64,000 nucleotides of DNA, taken from NCBI RefSeq assembly GCF_004348445.1, contig NZ_SMKV01000010.1, positions 1-64,000 of the forward strand, read 5' to 3'. Shown here in pieces: positions 54,777 through 63,170 of this stretch. Position 1 is the first letter of the stretch. The number at the start of each line of letters is the position of its first letter. This DNA comes from Saccharopolyspora aridisoli (GTDB lineage: Bacteria; Actinomycetota; Actinomycetes; Mycobacteriales; Pseudonocardiaceae). The translations under genes were made by a program, and so were the position numbers. The notes beneath the pieces are model-generated. The model had not been told where the DNA came from. It ran no database searches and saw only the letters and a program-made list of their open reading frames with translations.

Positions 54777-56410
54777 GACCGCTCACCCCCGCGGCGGACC
54801 ACGAACGGCCCGATCACGAGCAGGTCGATCGGCGACGCTCCGAAGCACTCCAGGGCGTCGACCGGGCTGTCGACCATGGGGCGCCCAGCGGTGTTGAAGC
54901 TGGTGTTGATCAGCGCTGGGACACCGGTGCGCGCCGCGAAGGAGTCCAGCAACCTGGCCACCAGGGGTTCGGCGGCCCGGTCGACGGTCTGCGGGCGCGC
55001 GGTGCCGTCGATGTGCACGGCGGCCGGTATGCGGTCCTGCCACTCCGGCGTCACGTCGTGCACGAACAGCATGTGCGGGCTGCTCTCCGGGCCCCGGGTG
55101 AACAGCTCCGCGGAACGTTCGGCCAGCACCATCGGTGCGACCGGGCGGAACTGCTCGCGGCCCTTGATGTCGTTGAGGCGTTCGACGTTGTCGGCGTTGC
55201 CGGGATGGGCGAGCAGGGATCGGTGTCCCAGCGCGCGCGGGCCGAACTCGCTGCGCCCCTGGAACCAGCCGACCGACTCGTCGCGCGCCAGCGCTTCGGC
55301 GGCGACCTCCGCGACGTCGCTCGGTCGTTCGTAGGCCAGTTTCGCGGTGCGGAGGGCGTTCTCGATCTCCTCATCGCTCCATCCGCGCCCGAGGTCGGCG
55401 CCGGGCATCGGCCTGATGGGCTCGTCGTGCTGCGCCGCGATCTGCAACGCGGCGCCGAGCGCGGTGCCCGCGTCACCGGCCGCGGGTTGCACCCACACCT
55501 CGTCGAACGGCCCTTCGCGAGCGATCCGGGTGTTGGCCACGCAGTTCAACGCGACTCCGCCGGCCATCGCCAGTCGACGCTCCCCGGTCTCCCCGTGCAG
55601 CCACCGCGCGAGGTCGAGCAGCACTTCCTCCAACCTGGCCTGCACGCTCGCGGCGAGCTGGGCGTGCTTGTCCCCCAGCTGTTCCTGAGCGGTGCGACGG
55701 GGAGCCCAGCGCTGCCAGTCGATCTGCTCGATCTCGTAGCGCCCGTCGCCGGTGCTGCGGACCAATTCCCTGAACTCCGGCAGGAAGGCGGGCTCGGCGT
55801 AAGAAGCCAGGGCCATCACCTTGTACTCGTCGCTGGAGCGCCGAAAACCCAGGTGGTCGGTCAGTTCCTCGTACATCAGCCCGAGCGAGTGCGGCAGTCG
55901 CTGCTCGACCAACGTGGTCAGCCGGCCGCCGGTGCAACGTCCGGCAAGCCCCGCGGTGCTCTCGCCGCGGCCATCGGCGGTGAGCACGGCGCAGTCACCG
56001 AACGGTGCGGCGAGCGCAGCGGAAGCGGCGTGCGCGACGTGGTGCGGCACGCACACCACCGCGTCGCGGTCGAGCCCTGGCAGCGCGGTGGCCAGGAAGT
56101 GCGGTGCCCGTTCGGCGAAGGTCGTGCGCAACCACTCCCACGCGGGATCCAGTCCACCCACCGCGTCGTCGACCAATGCCGGGTCGTAGGAGAAGGCCAC
56201 CGCGTCCAGTTCTGACGCCTCGATCCCGCCCTGGCGCAGGCACCACGCCGCAGCCTGCTCGGGTTGTTCCCACGCCGAGAACGGGACGGGCGTCTTGCCG
56301 TGCTTGCGACGGGAGAAGCGTTCCTCCTCTGCGGCAGCCACGATGCGGCCGTCGACCACGAGTGCGGCTGCCGAGTCGTGGAAGACCGAGTTGATGCCGA
56401 GGATTCGCAC
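54773..56410 (-). CDS. O-carbamoyltransferase (NodU/CmcH/TobZ family)
   Basis: The 545-residue protein has the two-domain layout of carbamoyltransferases: RILGINSVFHDSAAALVVDG at the N-terminus, VCVPHHVAHAASAALAAPFG near 115 (catalytic His region), and MAGGVALNCVANTRIAREGP. The C-terminal YrdC-linked domain contains GRSEFGPRALGHRSLLAHPG and INTSFNTAGRPMVDSPVDAL. It transfers carbamoyl from carbamoyl phosphate to a sugar or metabolite hydroxyl. The GTG at 56410 follows GGGAGGACGACC. In-frame ATG at 56440 is less likely. It heads the gmhA/gmhB operon, so the glycan is probably carbamoylated. Confidence 0.92.
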   Translation of the reverse strand: MRILGINSVFHDSAAALVVDGRIVAAAEEERFSRRKHGKTPVPFSAWEQPEQAAAWCLRQGGIEASELDAVAFSYDPALVDDAVGGLDPAWEWLRTTFAERAPHFLATALPGLDRDAVVCVPHHVAHAASAALAAPFGDCAVLTADGRGESTAGLAGRCTGGRLTTLVEQRLPHSLGLMYEELTDHLGFRRSSDEYKVMALASYAEPAFLPEFRELVRSTGDGRYEIEQIDWQRWAPRRTAQEQLGDKHAQLAASVQARLEEVLLDLARWLHGETGERRLAMAGGVALNCVANTRIAREGPFDEVWVQPAAGDAGTALGAALQIAAQHDEPIRPMPGADLGRGWSDEEIENALRTAKLAYERPSDVAEVAAEALARDESVGWFQGRSEFGPRALGHRSLLAHPGNADNVERLNDIKGREQFRPVAPMVLAERSAELFTRGPESSPHMLFVHDVTPEWQDRIPAAVHIDGTARPQTVDRAAEPLVARLLDSFAARTGVPALINTSFNTAGRPMVDSPVDALECFGASPIDLLVIGPFVVRRGGERS

Positions 56411-56462
56411 GGTCGTCCTCCCGTCGTAGGCGGTGTTCACCGAGCGCGTGCCCTAGGTCCGT

Positions 56463-56507
56463 CCTGCCTATACCGCTACCCTGTGCAGCGACTCGTAAAC
56501 ACATGTG
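56463..56507 (-). promoter_or_regulatory. Conserved 45-bp promoter-like element, copy 2
   Basis: Matches the element at 42946-42990 in 39 of 45 positions with no gap. Here it ends about 53 bases before the GTG of the carbamoyltransferase gene, which heads the second heptose operon. The six differences fall in the middle, while the GGTATAGG end and the CACATGTG palindrome are fully conserved. This pattern suggests two protein-contact regions at fixed spacing. No third copy was seen in the window. Confidence 0.65.
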
Positions 56508-56551
56508 GACGACGGCTTCCTCGACGGAGGGGAGGAGCTGCGCTCGCGTGA

Positions 56552-57505
56552 TCACGCGGCAGCGGGCCGAGCGGCGAACCAGTCGATCGTGCGGCGGAGT
56601 CCCATGACGACGTCGATCTGCGGTCGCCAGCCGAGGTGCTCCGTCGCGACGGTGATGTCCGGGCATCGGCGGCTCGGTTCGTCGGCGACGGCGGCGGTGT
56701 GGGTGATCGGTGATGACGTCCCGGTCAGCGACCGCACGAGCTCCGCGATCTCCAGCACGGTCATCTCCTCCGGCCTGCCGATGTTGACCGGTCCGGCGTG
56801 GTCACCGGCCGCCGCGGCCAGCAGCCCGCGCACCGTGTCGTCCACATAGCACAGTGAACGCGTTTGGCTCCCATCGCCGTTGACGGTGATCGGGTCTCCT
56901 GCCAGCGCTTGCGAGACGAAGGTGGAGACCAAACGCCCGTCGGTGGGCCGCATTCCCGGGCCGTAGCTGTTGAACAGCCGCACGATGCGGGTGTCGACCT
57001 GCCGGTGCGCGCGGTAGCAGGACGTCAGCGCCTCGGCGTAGCGCTTGGCTTCGTCGTAGACCGCGCGAGGGCCGACCGGGTTGACGTTGCCCCAGTAGTC
57101 CTCGCGCTGCGGGTGTTGCAGCGGGTCCCCGTAGACCTCGCTGGTGGAGGCGAGCAGGAACCGCGCACCGGCGCGCTCGGCCAAGCCCAGCGCGTGCGCG
57201 GTGCCGTTGCTGCCCGCCTGAAGGGTTTCCACCGGCATGCGCAGGTAGTCCACCGGCGATGCGGGAGAGGCCAGGTGCAGGACGAGGTCGACGTCCTCGG
57301 CGTGCCAGGGTTCGCGGGAGATGTCGTGTTCGACCAGTTCGAACCGGGGGTCCGACTGCAGTTCCCGAACGTTCTCGGCTCCGCTGCTGCTGAAGTTGTC
57401 CAGGCAGTGCACCACCGCGCCGCGGCGCAGGAGCTCCGCGCACACCGGCGCTCCCAGGAATCCTGCTCCACCGGTCACCACAGCACGTTCGAACGCCCAC
57501 GACAC
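56552..57505 (-). CDS. NAD-dependent epimerase/decarboxylase (UDP-xylose synthase-like)
   Basis: The 317-residue extended SDR has RAVVTGGAGFLGAPVCAELL (NAD loop), DLVLHLASPASPVDYLRMPV, the characteristic STSEVYGDPLQHPQREDYWG, YDEAKRYAEAL (YxxxK), and RLFNSYGPGMRPTDGRLVS. These are hallmarks of UDP-glucuronate decarboxylase (UXS). It would turn the UDP-glucuronate made by the dehydrogenase at 36732 into UDP-xylose. I prefer the GTG at 57505 over the one at 57514, because a GAGGGG site is about 10 bases upstream of the former and abuts the latter. It sits outside the 45-bp element. Confidence 0.88.
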   Translation of the reverse strand: MSWAFERAVVTGGAGFLGAPVCAELLRRGAVVHCLDNFSSSGAENVRELQSDPRFELVEHDISREPWHAEDVDLVLHLASPASPVDYLRMPVETLQAGSNGTAHALGLAERAGARFLLASTSEVYGDPLQHPQREDYWGNVNPVGPRAVYDEAKRYAEALTSCYRAHRQVDTRIVRLFNSYGPGMRPTDGRLVSTFVSQALAGDPITVNGDGSQTRSLCYVDDTVRGLLAAAAGDHAGPVNIGRPEEMTVLEIAELVRSLTGTSSPITHTAAVADEPSRRCPDITVATEHLGWRPQIDVVMGLRRTIDWFAARPAAA

Positions 57506-57799
57506 CGCGACCACTCCCCTCGTCCCTCCGGACGCTCACCGGAGTTCCCCCTTCTTCCCGGTCAGCAAACTCTCCGGCGGCGGTCGACGGGATGCCGTGG
57601 CGGCGCGAGGAGTGCGGCACGATTGCTTTCAGTCACCACTGACGCCACAGGCTATTCGAACAGTGCCCCGAACGAGGTGTTGACGCGCCTGGAGAGCCAG
57701 CCGCACCATTGCGTCATCAGCACCGAGGTGCGCAGTGAGCAACACGGATGTCCGCGTCTCCACCGCACCGCGCGGTGCGCTGATCGTCTGGAGGGTCCG

Positions 57800-58807
57800 A
57801 TGAGGATCTTGATCGCCGACGCCTTCCCCGAGGAGCACCGCGACCGGCTCGCCGCGGCGCACGACTGCGACTACGAGCCGGACATGACCGCCGACCAACT
57901 GCCCGCGGAGCTCGCCGGGTACGAGTCGCTGGTCGTGCGCAGCACCCGCGTCACAGCTCAGGCGCTGGAATCCGGCAACGCGCTGCGACTGGTGATCAGA
58001 GCTGGTTCGGGGACCAACACCATCGACAGCGACGCCGCCTCTCGCCTCGGGGTCCACGTGTGCAACGTGCCCGGGCGCAACGCGATCGCGGTCGCCGAGC
58101 TGGCCTGCGCGCTATTGCTGGCCATCGACCGCGACATCGCGAACAACGTGGCCGACATGCGCGCGGGCAGGTGGGACAAGAAGCGCTACTCGCACGCGCG
58201 TGGGATCTACGGTCGTGACGTCGGCGTCGTCGGGCTCGGTCAGGTCGGCCTCGCGTTCGCCGAGCGAGTCGGCGCGTTCGGAACGCGGGTGCACGCCGTG
58301 GCCAAACCCGGCCGCGACCGGGAGACCCTGGAGCGGGCCCAGGACATCGGGATCACCTTCGTCGACGACCTCCCCGAACTCGCGCGCACCTGCGACGTGC
58401 TGTCGCTGCACGTTCCCGCCACCGACACGACCAGGCGGCTCGTCGACCGAGACCTGCTCGCCCAGGTGCGACCCGGCACGATCATCCTGAACACCGCGCG
58501 CGGAGACCTGATCGACGAGGATGCGCTGATCGAGGCGATGGAGGCCAAGGGAGTGCGGGCCGGGATCGACGTCTTCGCCGACGAACCCGCCACCAGCACG
58601 GGCACCTTCCGATCCCGGCTCGCCGCACACCCGAACGTCTGCGGCACCCACCACATCGGAGCGTCGACCGAACAGGCACAGGAGGCGGTTGCCGCCGAGG
58701 CCGTGCGCGTGATCGAGGAGTACGCGGCGGGGACGGTCCTGCACTGCGTGAACCCGCAGCCGCCCCGCGAGTTCGCCCCGTCCCTGCCAGCGAACGACCG
58801 GACATGA
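57800..58807 (+). CDS. D-2-hydroxyacid dehydrogenase, phosphoglycerate dehydrogenase-like
   Basis: The 335-residue NAD-dependent enzyme has the D-isomer-specific hydroxyacid dehydrogenase fold: VIRAGSGTNTIDSDAASRLG, the NAD loop VGVVGLGQVGLAFAERVGAF near 145-165, LNTARGDLIDEDALIEAM near 230, and catalytic His in HIGASTEQAQEAVAAE near 290. The RAGSGTNTID and THHIGAST segments point to SerA (3-phosphoglycerate dehydrogenase) without the usual C-terminal ACT domain. GGAGGG precedes the ATG at 57800. It overlaps the DUF1015 gene by 4 bases. Confidence 0.88.
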   Translation: MRILIADAFPEEHRDRLAAAHDCDYEPDMTADQLPAELAGYESLVVRSTRVTAQALESGNALRLVIRAGSGTNTIDSDAASRLGVHVCNVPGRNAIAVAELACALLLAIDRDIANNVADMRAGRWDKKRYSHARGIYGRDVGVVGLGQVGLAFAERVGAFGTRVHAVAKPGRDRETLERAQDIGITFVDDLPELARTCDVLSLHVPATDTTRRLVDRDLLAQVRPGTIILNTARGDLIDEDALIEAMEAKGVRAGIDVFADEPATSTGTFRSRLAAHPNVCGTHHIGASTEQAQEAVAAEAVRVIEEYAAGTVLHCVNPQPPREFAPSLPANDRT

Positions 58808-59892
58808 GCACCCCACGCACCGAGGCGACCGACGCGGGAGTCATCGCGAGGTTGCCGCGCGGTCTCCGCTTGGACCGCCGTTGCGACGAGCGCCCGGCCA
58901 GTGCGACGCGTACCCGGGAACCGCTCGACCCGGCTCGGTACGAGCACATGCCCGGTCCGGCCGTGGTCGTGTACCGCATCGCGAACGGGAGCCACCAGCA
59001 GACCGGAATCGTCGTGGAGGTCTCGGTCGAGGAGTACCGGGCCGGTCGCATCCGACCGCACGAGGCGACCCAACCCGACCGCGAACGGCTGCTGGAGGAG
59101 CACACCGAGGCTTCCGGGATCGAGCGGATGCCCGTGACGCTCGCCCACTCCCCCGACCGGGCCCTGCGGTCGGTGACCGAGAGCGTCACCTCGGCCGAGC
59201 CCGTCGTGGACCTCACCGCCGGAGACGGCACGCGGCACACGGCGTGGATCTCGCGGGACCCCGGTCTCGCGCGGACCACCGAGGTGGGCCTGCGCGGGGT
59301 CGAGGCGCTCTACATCGCCGACGGCCACCACCGGATGGCCGCGGCACTGCGCCACGCCACGCGCCACCACCTCGGCCCGAACCACCCGACCGCGTTCACG
59401 CTCGCCGCGCTGTTCCCCACCGACGAGATGCGGGTCTTCGGCTACCACCGCTGCCTGCCCGTTCCCAGCGACTCCGCCGGAGGGGTGCTCGCGAAGCTGA
59501 AATCCTTGGCGGTGGCGGAGAGGTGGGAGGAGCGTTCGGCGGCGATCCCGGAGCCGGGTGTCGTGGTGGTGCGCTTCGCCGACGAGCGCCACCGGTTGAA
59601 GCTGCGACCGCACGCTCCGAACGAGCACGTGCGCGCATCGCTGGACATCGTCGCGCTCGACGAGCAAGTGCTGCCCGAGCTCGGGATCACGCCGACCTCG
59701 TGCGGCAACGGCCCGCCCGAGAGCTGTCGCCATCCCTCCGACGGGGCGGTGCTGCTCGTAGCACACCCGCCCAGCGTCGAGCAGATCATGGCGGTTTCCG
59801 ACGCGGGCCTCGTGATGCCACCGAAATCGACGTGGTTCGCGCCCAAACCCGCTCCCGGACTGTTCCTGCGCGAGTTGACCGACCCGACGTGA
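58804..59892 (+). CDS. DUF1015 family protein, serine-kinase-like
   Basis: The 362-residue protein has the DUF1015 core: YEHMPGPAVVVYRIANG, YIADGHHRMAAALRHA near 170-185, and the C-terminal VMPPKSTWFAPKPAPGLFLR. In archaea a related family (SerK) phosphorylates serine using ADP. Bacterial members are often beside serA. Here it overlaps the SerA-like gene by 4 bases, which strongly implies a joint role in serine or phosphoserine metabolism. Whether it is a kinase is inference. Confidence 0.85.
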   Translation: MSTPRTEATDAGVIARLPRGLRLDRRCDERPASATRTREPLDPARYEHMPGPAVVVYRIANGSHQQTGIVVEVSVEEYRAGRIRPHEATQPDRERLLEEHTEASGIERMPVTLAHSPDRALRSVTESVTSAEPVVDLTAGDGTRHTAWISRDPGLARTTEVGLRGVEALYIADGHHRMAAALRHATRHHLGPNHPTAFTLAALFPTDEMRVFGYHRCLPVPSDSAGGVLAKLKSLAVAERWEERSAAIPEPGVVVVRFADERHRLKLRPHAPNEHVRASLDIVALDEQVLPELGITPTSCGNGPPESCRHPSDGAVLLVAHPPSVEQIMAVSDAGLVMPPKSTWFAPKPAPGLFLRELTDPT

Positions 59893-60116
59893 CCGGTGAT
59901 GTCCGCGCCGGTCCGGGGGTCACCTGAGCGCTCTGCCCGAGTCGAGCAGGCGCGCCGGAGCGGTCAGCACGACTTGCTCGGTTCTCCCCTCATCTCCCGT
60001 GGGGAGTCGCGTCATCCGCCAGGCGATCTTCCTCACCCCGCCGGTGATGCGTAGAACTTGATCGAGGTGGGTAGATCTGGACAACGCACAAACCGACCGG
60101 GAAAGGACGGACAACA

Positions 60117-60272
60117 ATGATCACGCTCGGAGTCGTGCTCCTCATCGTCGGCTACCTCACCGGTGTTCAGATCATCTGGATGCTCGGCATCGTCGCCGTC
60201 GTCCTCGGCGCCGTCTTCGCCATCGCCGGCAGCGCAGGCCACGCCATCGGCGGGCGACGCCACTGGTTCTGA
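60117..60272 (+). CDS. DUF6131 small membrane protein
   Basis: The 51-residue protein is almost wholly hydrophobic (ITLGVVLLIVGYLTGVQIIW, MLGIVAVVLGAVFAIAG) and ends in the basic GGRRHWF. This matches the small actinobacterial DUF6131 family. It probably spans the membrane twice. AAAGGACGG lies about 6 bases before the ATG. Function unknown. It is the first of several small or stress-linked genes. Confidence 0.78.
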   Translation: MITLGVVLLIVGYLTGVQIIWMLGIVAVVLGAVFAIAGSAGHAIGGRRHWF

Positions 60273-60361
60273 ACGACCACGACGCACGTCGCAGGACTCT
60301 TCCGGCTTCGGGGAGAGCGGTCGACGAAACCCGGTGCCCCACCGACACTTCTGGAAGGAAC

Positions 60362-62233
60362 GTGATCAGAAGAAGCAGAGCTGCCCCGGCCGAGTGGTTC
60401 TTGACGCACGCCGAGCGCGGCAACCCGTGGTCGAAGCTCGACGGCCTCGGCCCGGGGCACATCGCGTGGTCCGAGGGCAACCTCGCGCACCCCCTGATCG
60501 ACGGTGCGGAGTACTTCCCCCGGCTCGCCGCTGAACTGGCCGACGTCCACGCCGGTGACCAGGTCTACCTCTCGGCGTGGATCGTCGATCAGGACAAGCA
60601 CCTCGACGGACCGGGAACGTCGATGAGGGAGCAGTTCGCCCGCGTTCTGCGCGACGGAGCCTCGGTCCACGCGCTGCTGTGGTGGCCGTACCTGGACCTC
60701 GACCACGATCTCGTCTCCGCCAACCGCGATTTCGCTTCCTCGTTGCGGGAGGCGGGCGCGAACGTGGTGCTGGACCAGCGAGTTCGCCCAGCGGGCTGCC
60801 ACCACCAGAAGTTCCTGGTGATCCGGCGCCCGCGACGTCCCGAGACCGACATCGCGTTCCTCGGCGGGATCGACCCGTGCCCGAGCCGGCTGGACGCGCA
60901 CGAGCATCGTGGTGACAGCGACGTTCAGCTCTCCATCGACAACGACTGCTACGGCGAGCGACCGGCCTGGCACGACGCGCACCTGCAGGTGCGCGGTCCC
61001 GCGGTGGCCGACGTCGAGCACTGCTTCCGCGAACGCTGGCAGGACGCTGCGATCCGCCTGCGCGGACCGCTCTCCCGACTCCGACGCCGTTTCGGTCCCG
61101 GCGAACCCGAGGCGGGCGAACTTCCCGAACAGCTGCCCGCACCGCCTCCCAGTGGCCCGCACTCGGTGCAGCTGCTGCGAACCTACCCGAGGAAGCACCC
61201 TCCGTACCTGTTCGCCAGGAGCGGAGAACGCAGCGTTGCGAGGGGCTACGCCAAAGCCCTCCAGCGCGCCCGTCGACTCGTCTACGTCGAAGACCAGTTC
61301 CTCTGGTCACCCATGGTGGCTGATGCCTTCGCCGCGGCACTGCGCCGCGAACCCGAGCTGCGCTTGATCGCCGTGGTACCCGCTCAGCCCGAGAAGGGCG
61401 GCGCCGTGGAAGTCGCCACCTGCGATGCCGCGCAGGACAAGGCGCTGAGCCTGCTGTACGCCGCCGGTGGCGATCGCGTCGACGTCTTCGAGCTGGAGAA
61501 TGACAGAGAACTCCCGACATACCTGCACTCGAAGGTGTGCGTCATGGACGACAGCTGGGCAGCCGTGGGCTCGGCGAACCTCAACCGCCGTTCCTGGACC
61601 TACGACTCCGAACTGACCGCAGCGGTGCTCGACGAGAGGCAACCGACGACCGGCTTCGCGCGCGAACTGCGCCTCCGGCTGTGGCGAGAGCACCTGGGAC
61701 GGGAGGCCGGGGACAACTCAGGACTGACCGACCCCGAGAACGGCGTCGAGGTGATGCGCAGCGCCGCCGCAGAACTCGACGCGTGGCACGAATCGGGGCG
61801 GAGGACACCTCGGCCTCGGGGGCAGTTGCGCAGACACCCCCGGCGCGCGAAGTCCACGGCAACGCGGTTGTGGGCGATCCCCCTGGGCCGACTGATGATG
61901 GACCCCGATGGCCGTCCGATGCGGGCCCGGCTGGCCGATTGGTCTCGCGACCGGTTCGGAGCGAGTCGAGCCCCAACGTCCGCCCGCGAAACCTCCAATC
62001 ATGAGCCCCGGGCGGAAGCGGAGGGTGAACCGCCGTCACCGCAAAAGGTCTCGCTCGATCGACGTGCCACGCGGCGGGCCGCGGCGGACGGCGAGCTCTC
62101 CGCTGAATCCGATTGCCCGCGCACGGCGGCGGGTATTGCGCAAGGAAGCTGCCGTGAATCGCAGCCACTCGTACCCACCAGCGGAGGTGACGATGCACCG
62201 GGAGCGGCCACGCACGCCAGCGAAGGGCGATGA
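60362..62233 (+). CDS. Phospholipase D family protein with extended C-terminus
   Basis: The 623-residue cytosolic protein carries two HKD motifs: CHHQKFLVIRRP with a following Asp (near residue 146), and LHSKVCVMDDSWAAVGSANL (near 388). This is the complete catalytic pair of phospholipase D enzymes, which hydrolyse or transfer phosphodiesters. The PLD domain ends near residue 530. The last 90 residues are basic and Ser/Arg-rich without similarity, and the end overlaps the Pup-like gene by 41 bases in another frame. The GTG at 60362 follows GGAAGGAAC. Confidence 0.88.
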   Translation: MIRRSRAAPAEWFLTHAERGNPWSKLDGLGPGHIAWSEGNLAHPLIDGAEYFPRLAAELADVHAGDQVYLSAWIVDQDKHLDGPGTSMREQFARVLRDGASVHALLWWPYLDLDHDLVSANRDFASSLREAGANVVLDQRVRPAGCHHQKFLVIRRPRRPETDIAFLGGIDPCPSRLDAHEHRGDSDVQLSIDNDCYGERPAWHDAHLQVRGPAVADVEHCFRERWQDAAIRLRGPLSRLRRRFGPGEPEAGELPEQLPAPPPSGPHSVQLLRTYPRKHPPYLFARSGERSVARGYAKALQRARRLVYVEDQFLWSPMVADAFAAALRREPELRLIAVVPAQPEKGGAVEVATCDAAQDKALSLLYAAGGDRVDVFELENDRELPTYLHSKVCVMDDSWAAVGSANLNRRSWTYDSELTAAVLDERQPTTGFARELRLRLWREHLGREAGDNSGLTDPENGVEVMRSAAAELDAWHESGRRTPRPRGQLRRHPRRAKSTATRLWAIPLGRLMMDPDGRPMRARLADWSRDRFGASRAPTSARETSNHEPRAEAEGEPPSPQKVSLDRRATRRAAADGELSAESDCPRTAAGIAQGSCRESQPLVPTSGGDDAPGAATHASEGR

Positions 62234-62384
62234 AGAAGCCGAGAGGGGACCGGCCACGTCCGGGCAGCAGCGGCGTGAGCGGCTCGACGAGACGACCGAC
62301 GATCTCCTGGACGACATCGACGACGTCTTGGAGGAGGATCCTCAGACGTTCGTGCGCGGCTACGTGCAGAAGAACGGCCAATGA
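62193..62384 (+). CDS. pup: Prokaryotic ubiquitin-like protein Pup (orphan copy)
   Basis: The 63-residue protein matches Pup, which is usually 60-70 residues. It has a disordered charged N-terminus (HRERPRTPAKGDEEAERG), GQQRRERLDETTDDLLDDID with the coiled-coil that binds the proteasomal ATPase, then DVLEEDPQTFVRGY and the C-terminal VQKNGQ. The last residue is Gln, as in Pups that Dop deamidates before PafA links the resulting Glu to lysines. The usual GGQ is NGQ here. A GGAGGTGA site lies just before the ATG. No mpa, dop, pafA or prcBA gene lies in the window. Confidence 0.85.
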   Translation: MHRERPRTPAKGDEEAERGPATSGQQRRERLDETTDDLLDDIDDVLEEDPQTFVRGYVQKNGQ

Positions 62385-62568
62385 CCGCACCGGTCGTGAC
62401 CCCGTCTCGCCCGCTGGAGGTCTCCGGCCGCACGGCGGCGACTGGACCGCGGTGCTCCGGCGAGACCGGCCGCCATCGAAGAGCGAGTTCGGGGAGGTGA
62501 CCGACGTCCTCCTCGCGCGCCGCGGAGGGTCTCGTTTCGCCCGCGCACGTGCCGGTTACCCGTCAGGC

Positions 62569-62808
62569 ATGTCATCACAGCCCTCCGAGCCCGATCCGGA
62601 GCCACGCCGCACTCCCGGGCTGCAACCTGGCGGGTCCGTTCCGCCCGGGGAAACGCCGCCGGAGTCGGCCCAAGCGACCAGCGGCCTGTCCCACGAGCAA
62701 CGGGCCGGTGCGCACGCGACGAAGTGGGCGTGGCTGACCGTGCTGGCCGTCCTGGTGCTCCTGGTGGCGGGCTTGTTCACCTACCTCGCCATCGCCCTGC
62801 TCATGTGA
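62569..62808 (+). CDS. DUF6480 family small membrane protein
   Basis: The 79-residue protein has an N-terminal Pro/Glu-rich segment with RRTPGLQPGGSVPPGETPPE and a C-terminal membrane helix (WLTVLAVLVLLVAGLFTYLA). This matches the actinobacterial DUF6480 family. The start ATG has no strong ribosome-binding site but begins the family's usual sequence. Function unknown. Confidence 0.75.
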   Translation: MSSQPSEPDPEPRRTPGLQPGGSVPPGETPPESAQATSGLSHEQRAGAHATKWAWLTVLAVLVLLVAGLFTYLAIALLM

Positions 62809-62838
62809 ACTCCCGCCGCTCTCGGAGATCGGGCACCG

Positions 62839-62931
62839 CTCGAGACGTTGTCAGACGAGCCTTCGCACTTGGTCTTCGGCGTCGTCACCGCCGTTACCTA
62901 CGACCTGCTCGGCCCGCGCTCCGGGCACTGA
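62839..62931 (+). pseudogene. C-terminal remnant of a membrane protein (YagU/DUF1440-like)
   Basis: An open stretch reads APLETLSDEPSHLVFGVVTA and then VTYDLLGPRSGH before a stop. It resembles the closing helix of small actinobacterial membrane proteins that have a DELPSHLVYGVVT segment. Upstream sequence in frame does not continue the family. This is a short fragment. The rest of the 362-base gap (62809-63170) holds no gene. Confidence 0.4.
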
Positions 62932-63170
62932 CCCGGCTTGGGAACCCCGCCAAGCGGAACCGGCTCCCACCGGATCAACGTGCAGCCATCGCTTGAGAAG
63001 GAAGTCGTGGCAGGAACCCGAGGCACGACGGATCGGGGGCTTCCTCCACCACCCGTTCTCGCGCTCGCCTGCGGATCGACCGCACGTGGCTGTTCGTGTG
63101 CCACTGGCGCGGTCGGGTACTCGGACGGGACCGACCGCGCCGGAGGGGTCGCGGACGAACGGGAGGGGCC

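Noticed and set aside
56864-57799. Upstream part of the SerA-like frame, overlapping the epimerase gene
   Set aside because: It is antisense to the epimerase. The SerA-like homology and a GGAGGG site fix the start at 57800.
61908-62192. Upstream in-frame extension of the Pup-like gene
   Set aside because: It overlaps the PLD domain coding region in another frame and is unlike Pup, while the ATG at 62193 has an excellent ribosome-binding site and yields the family length.
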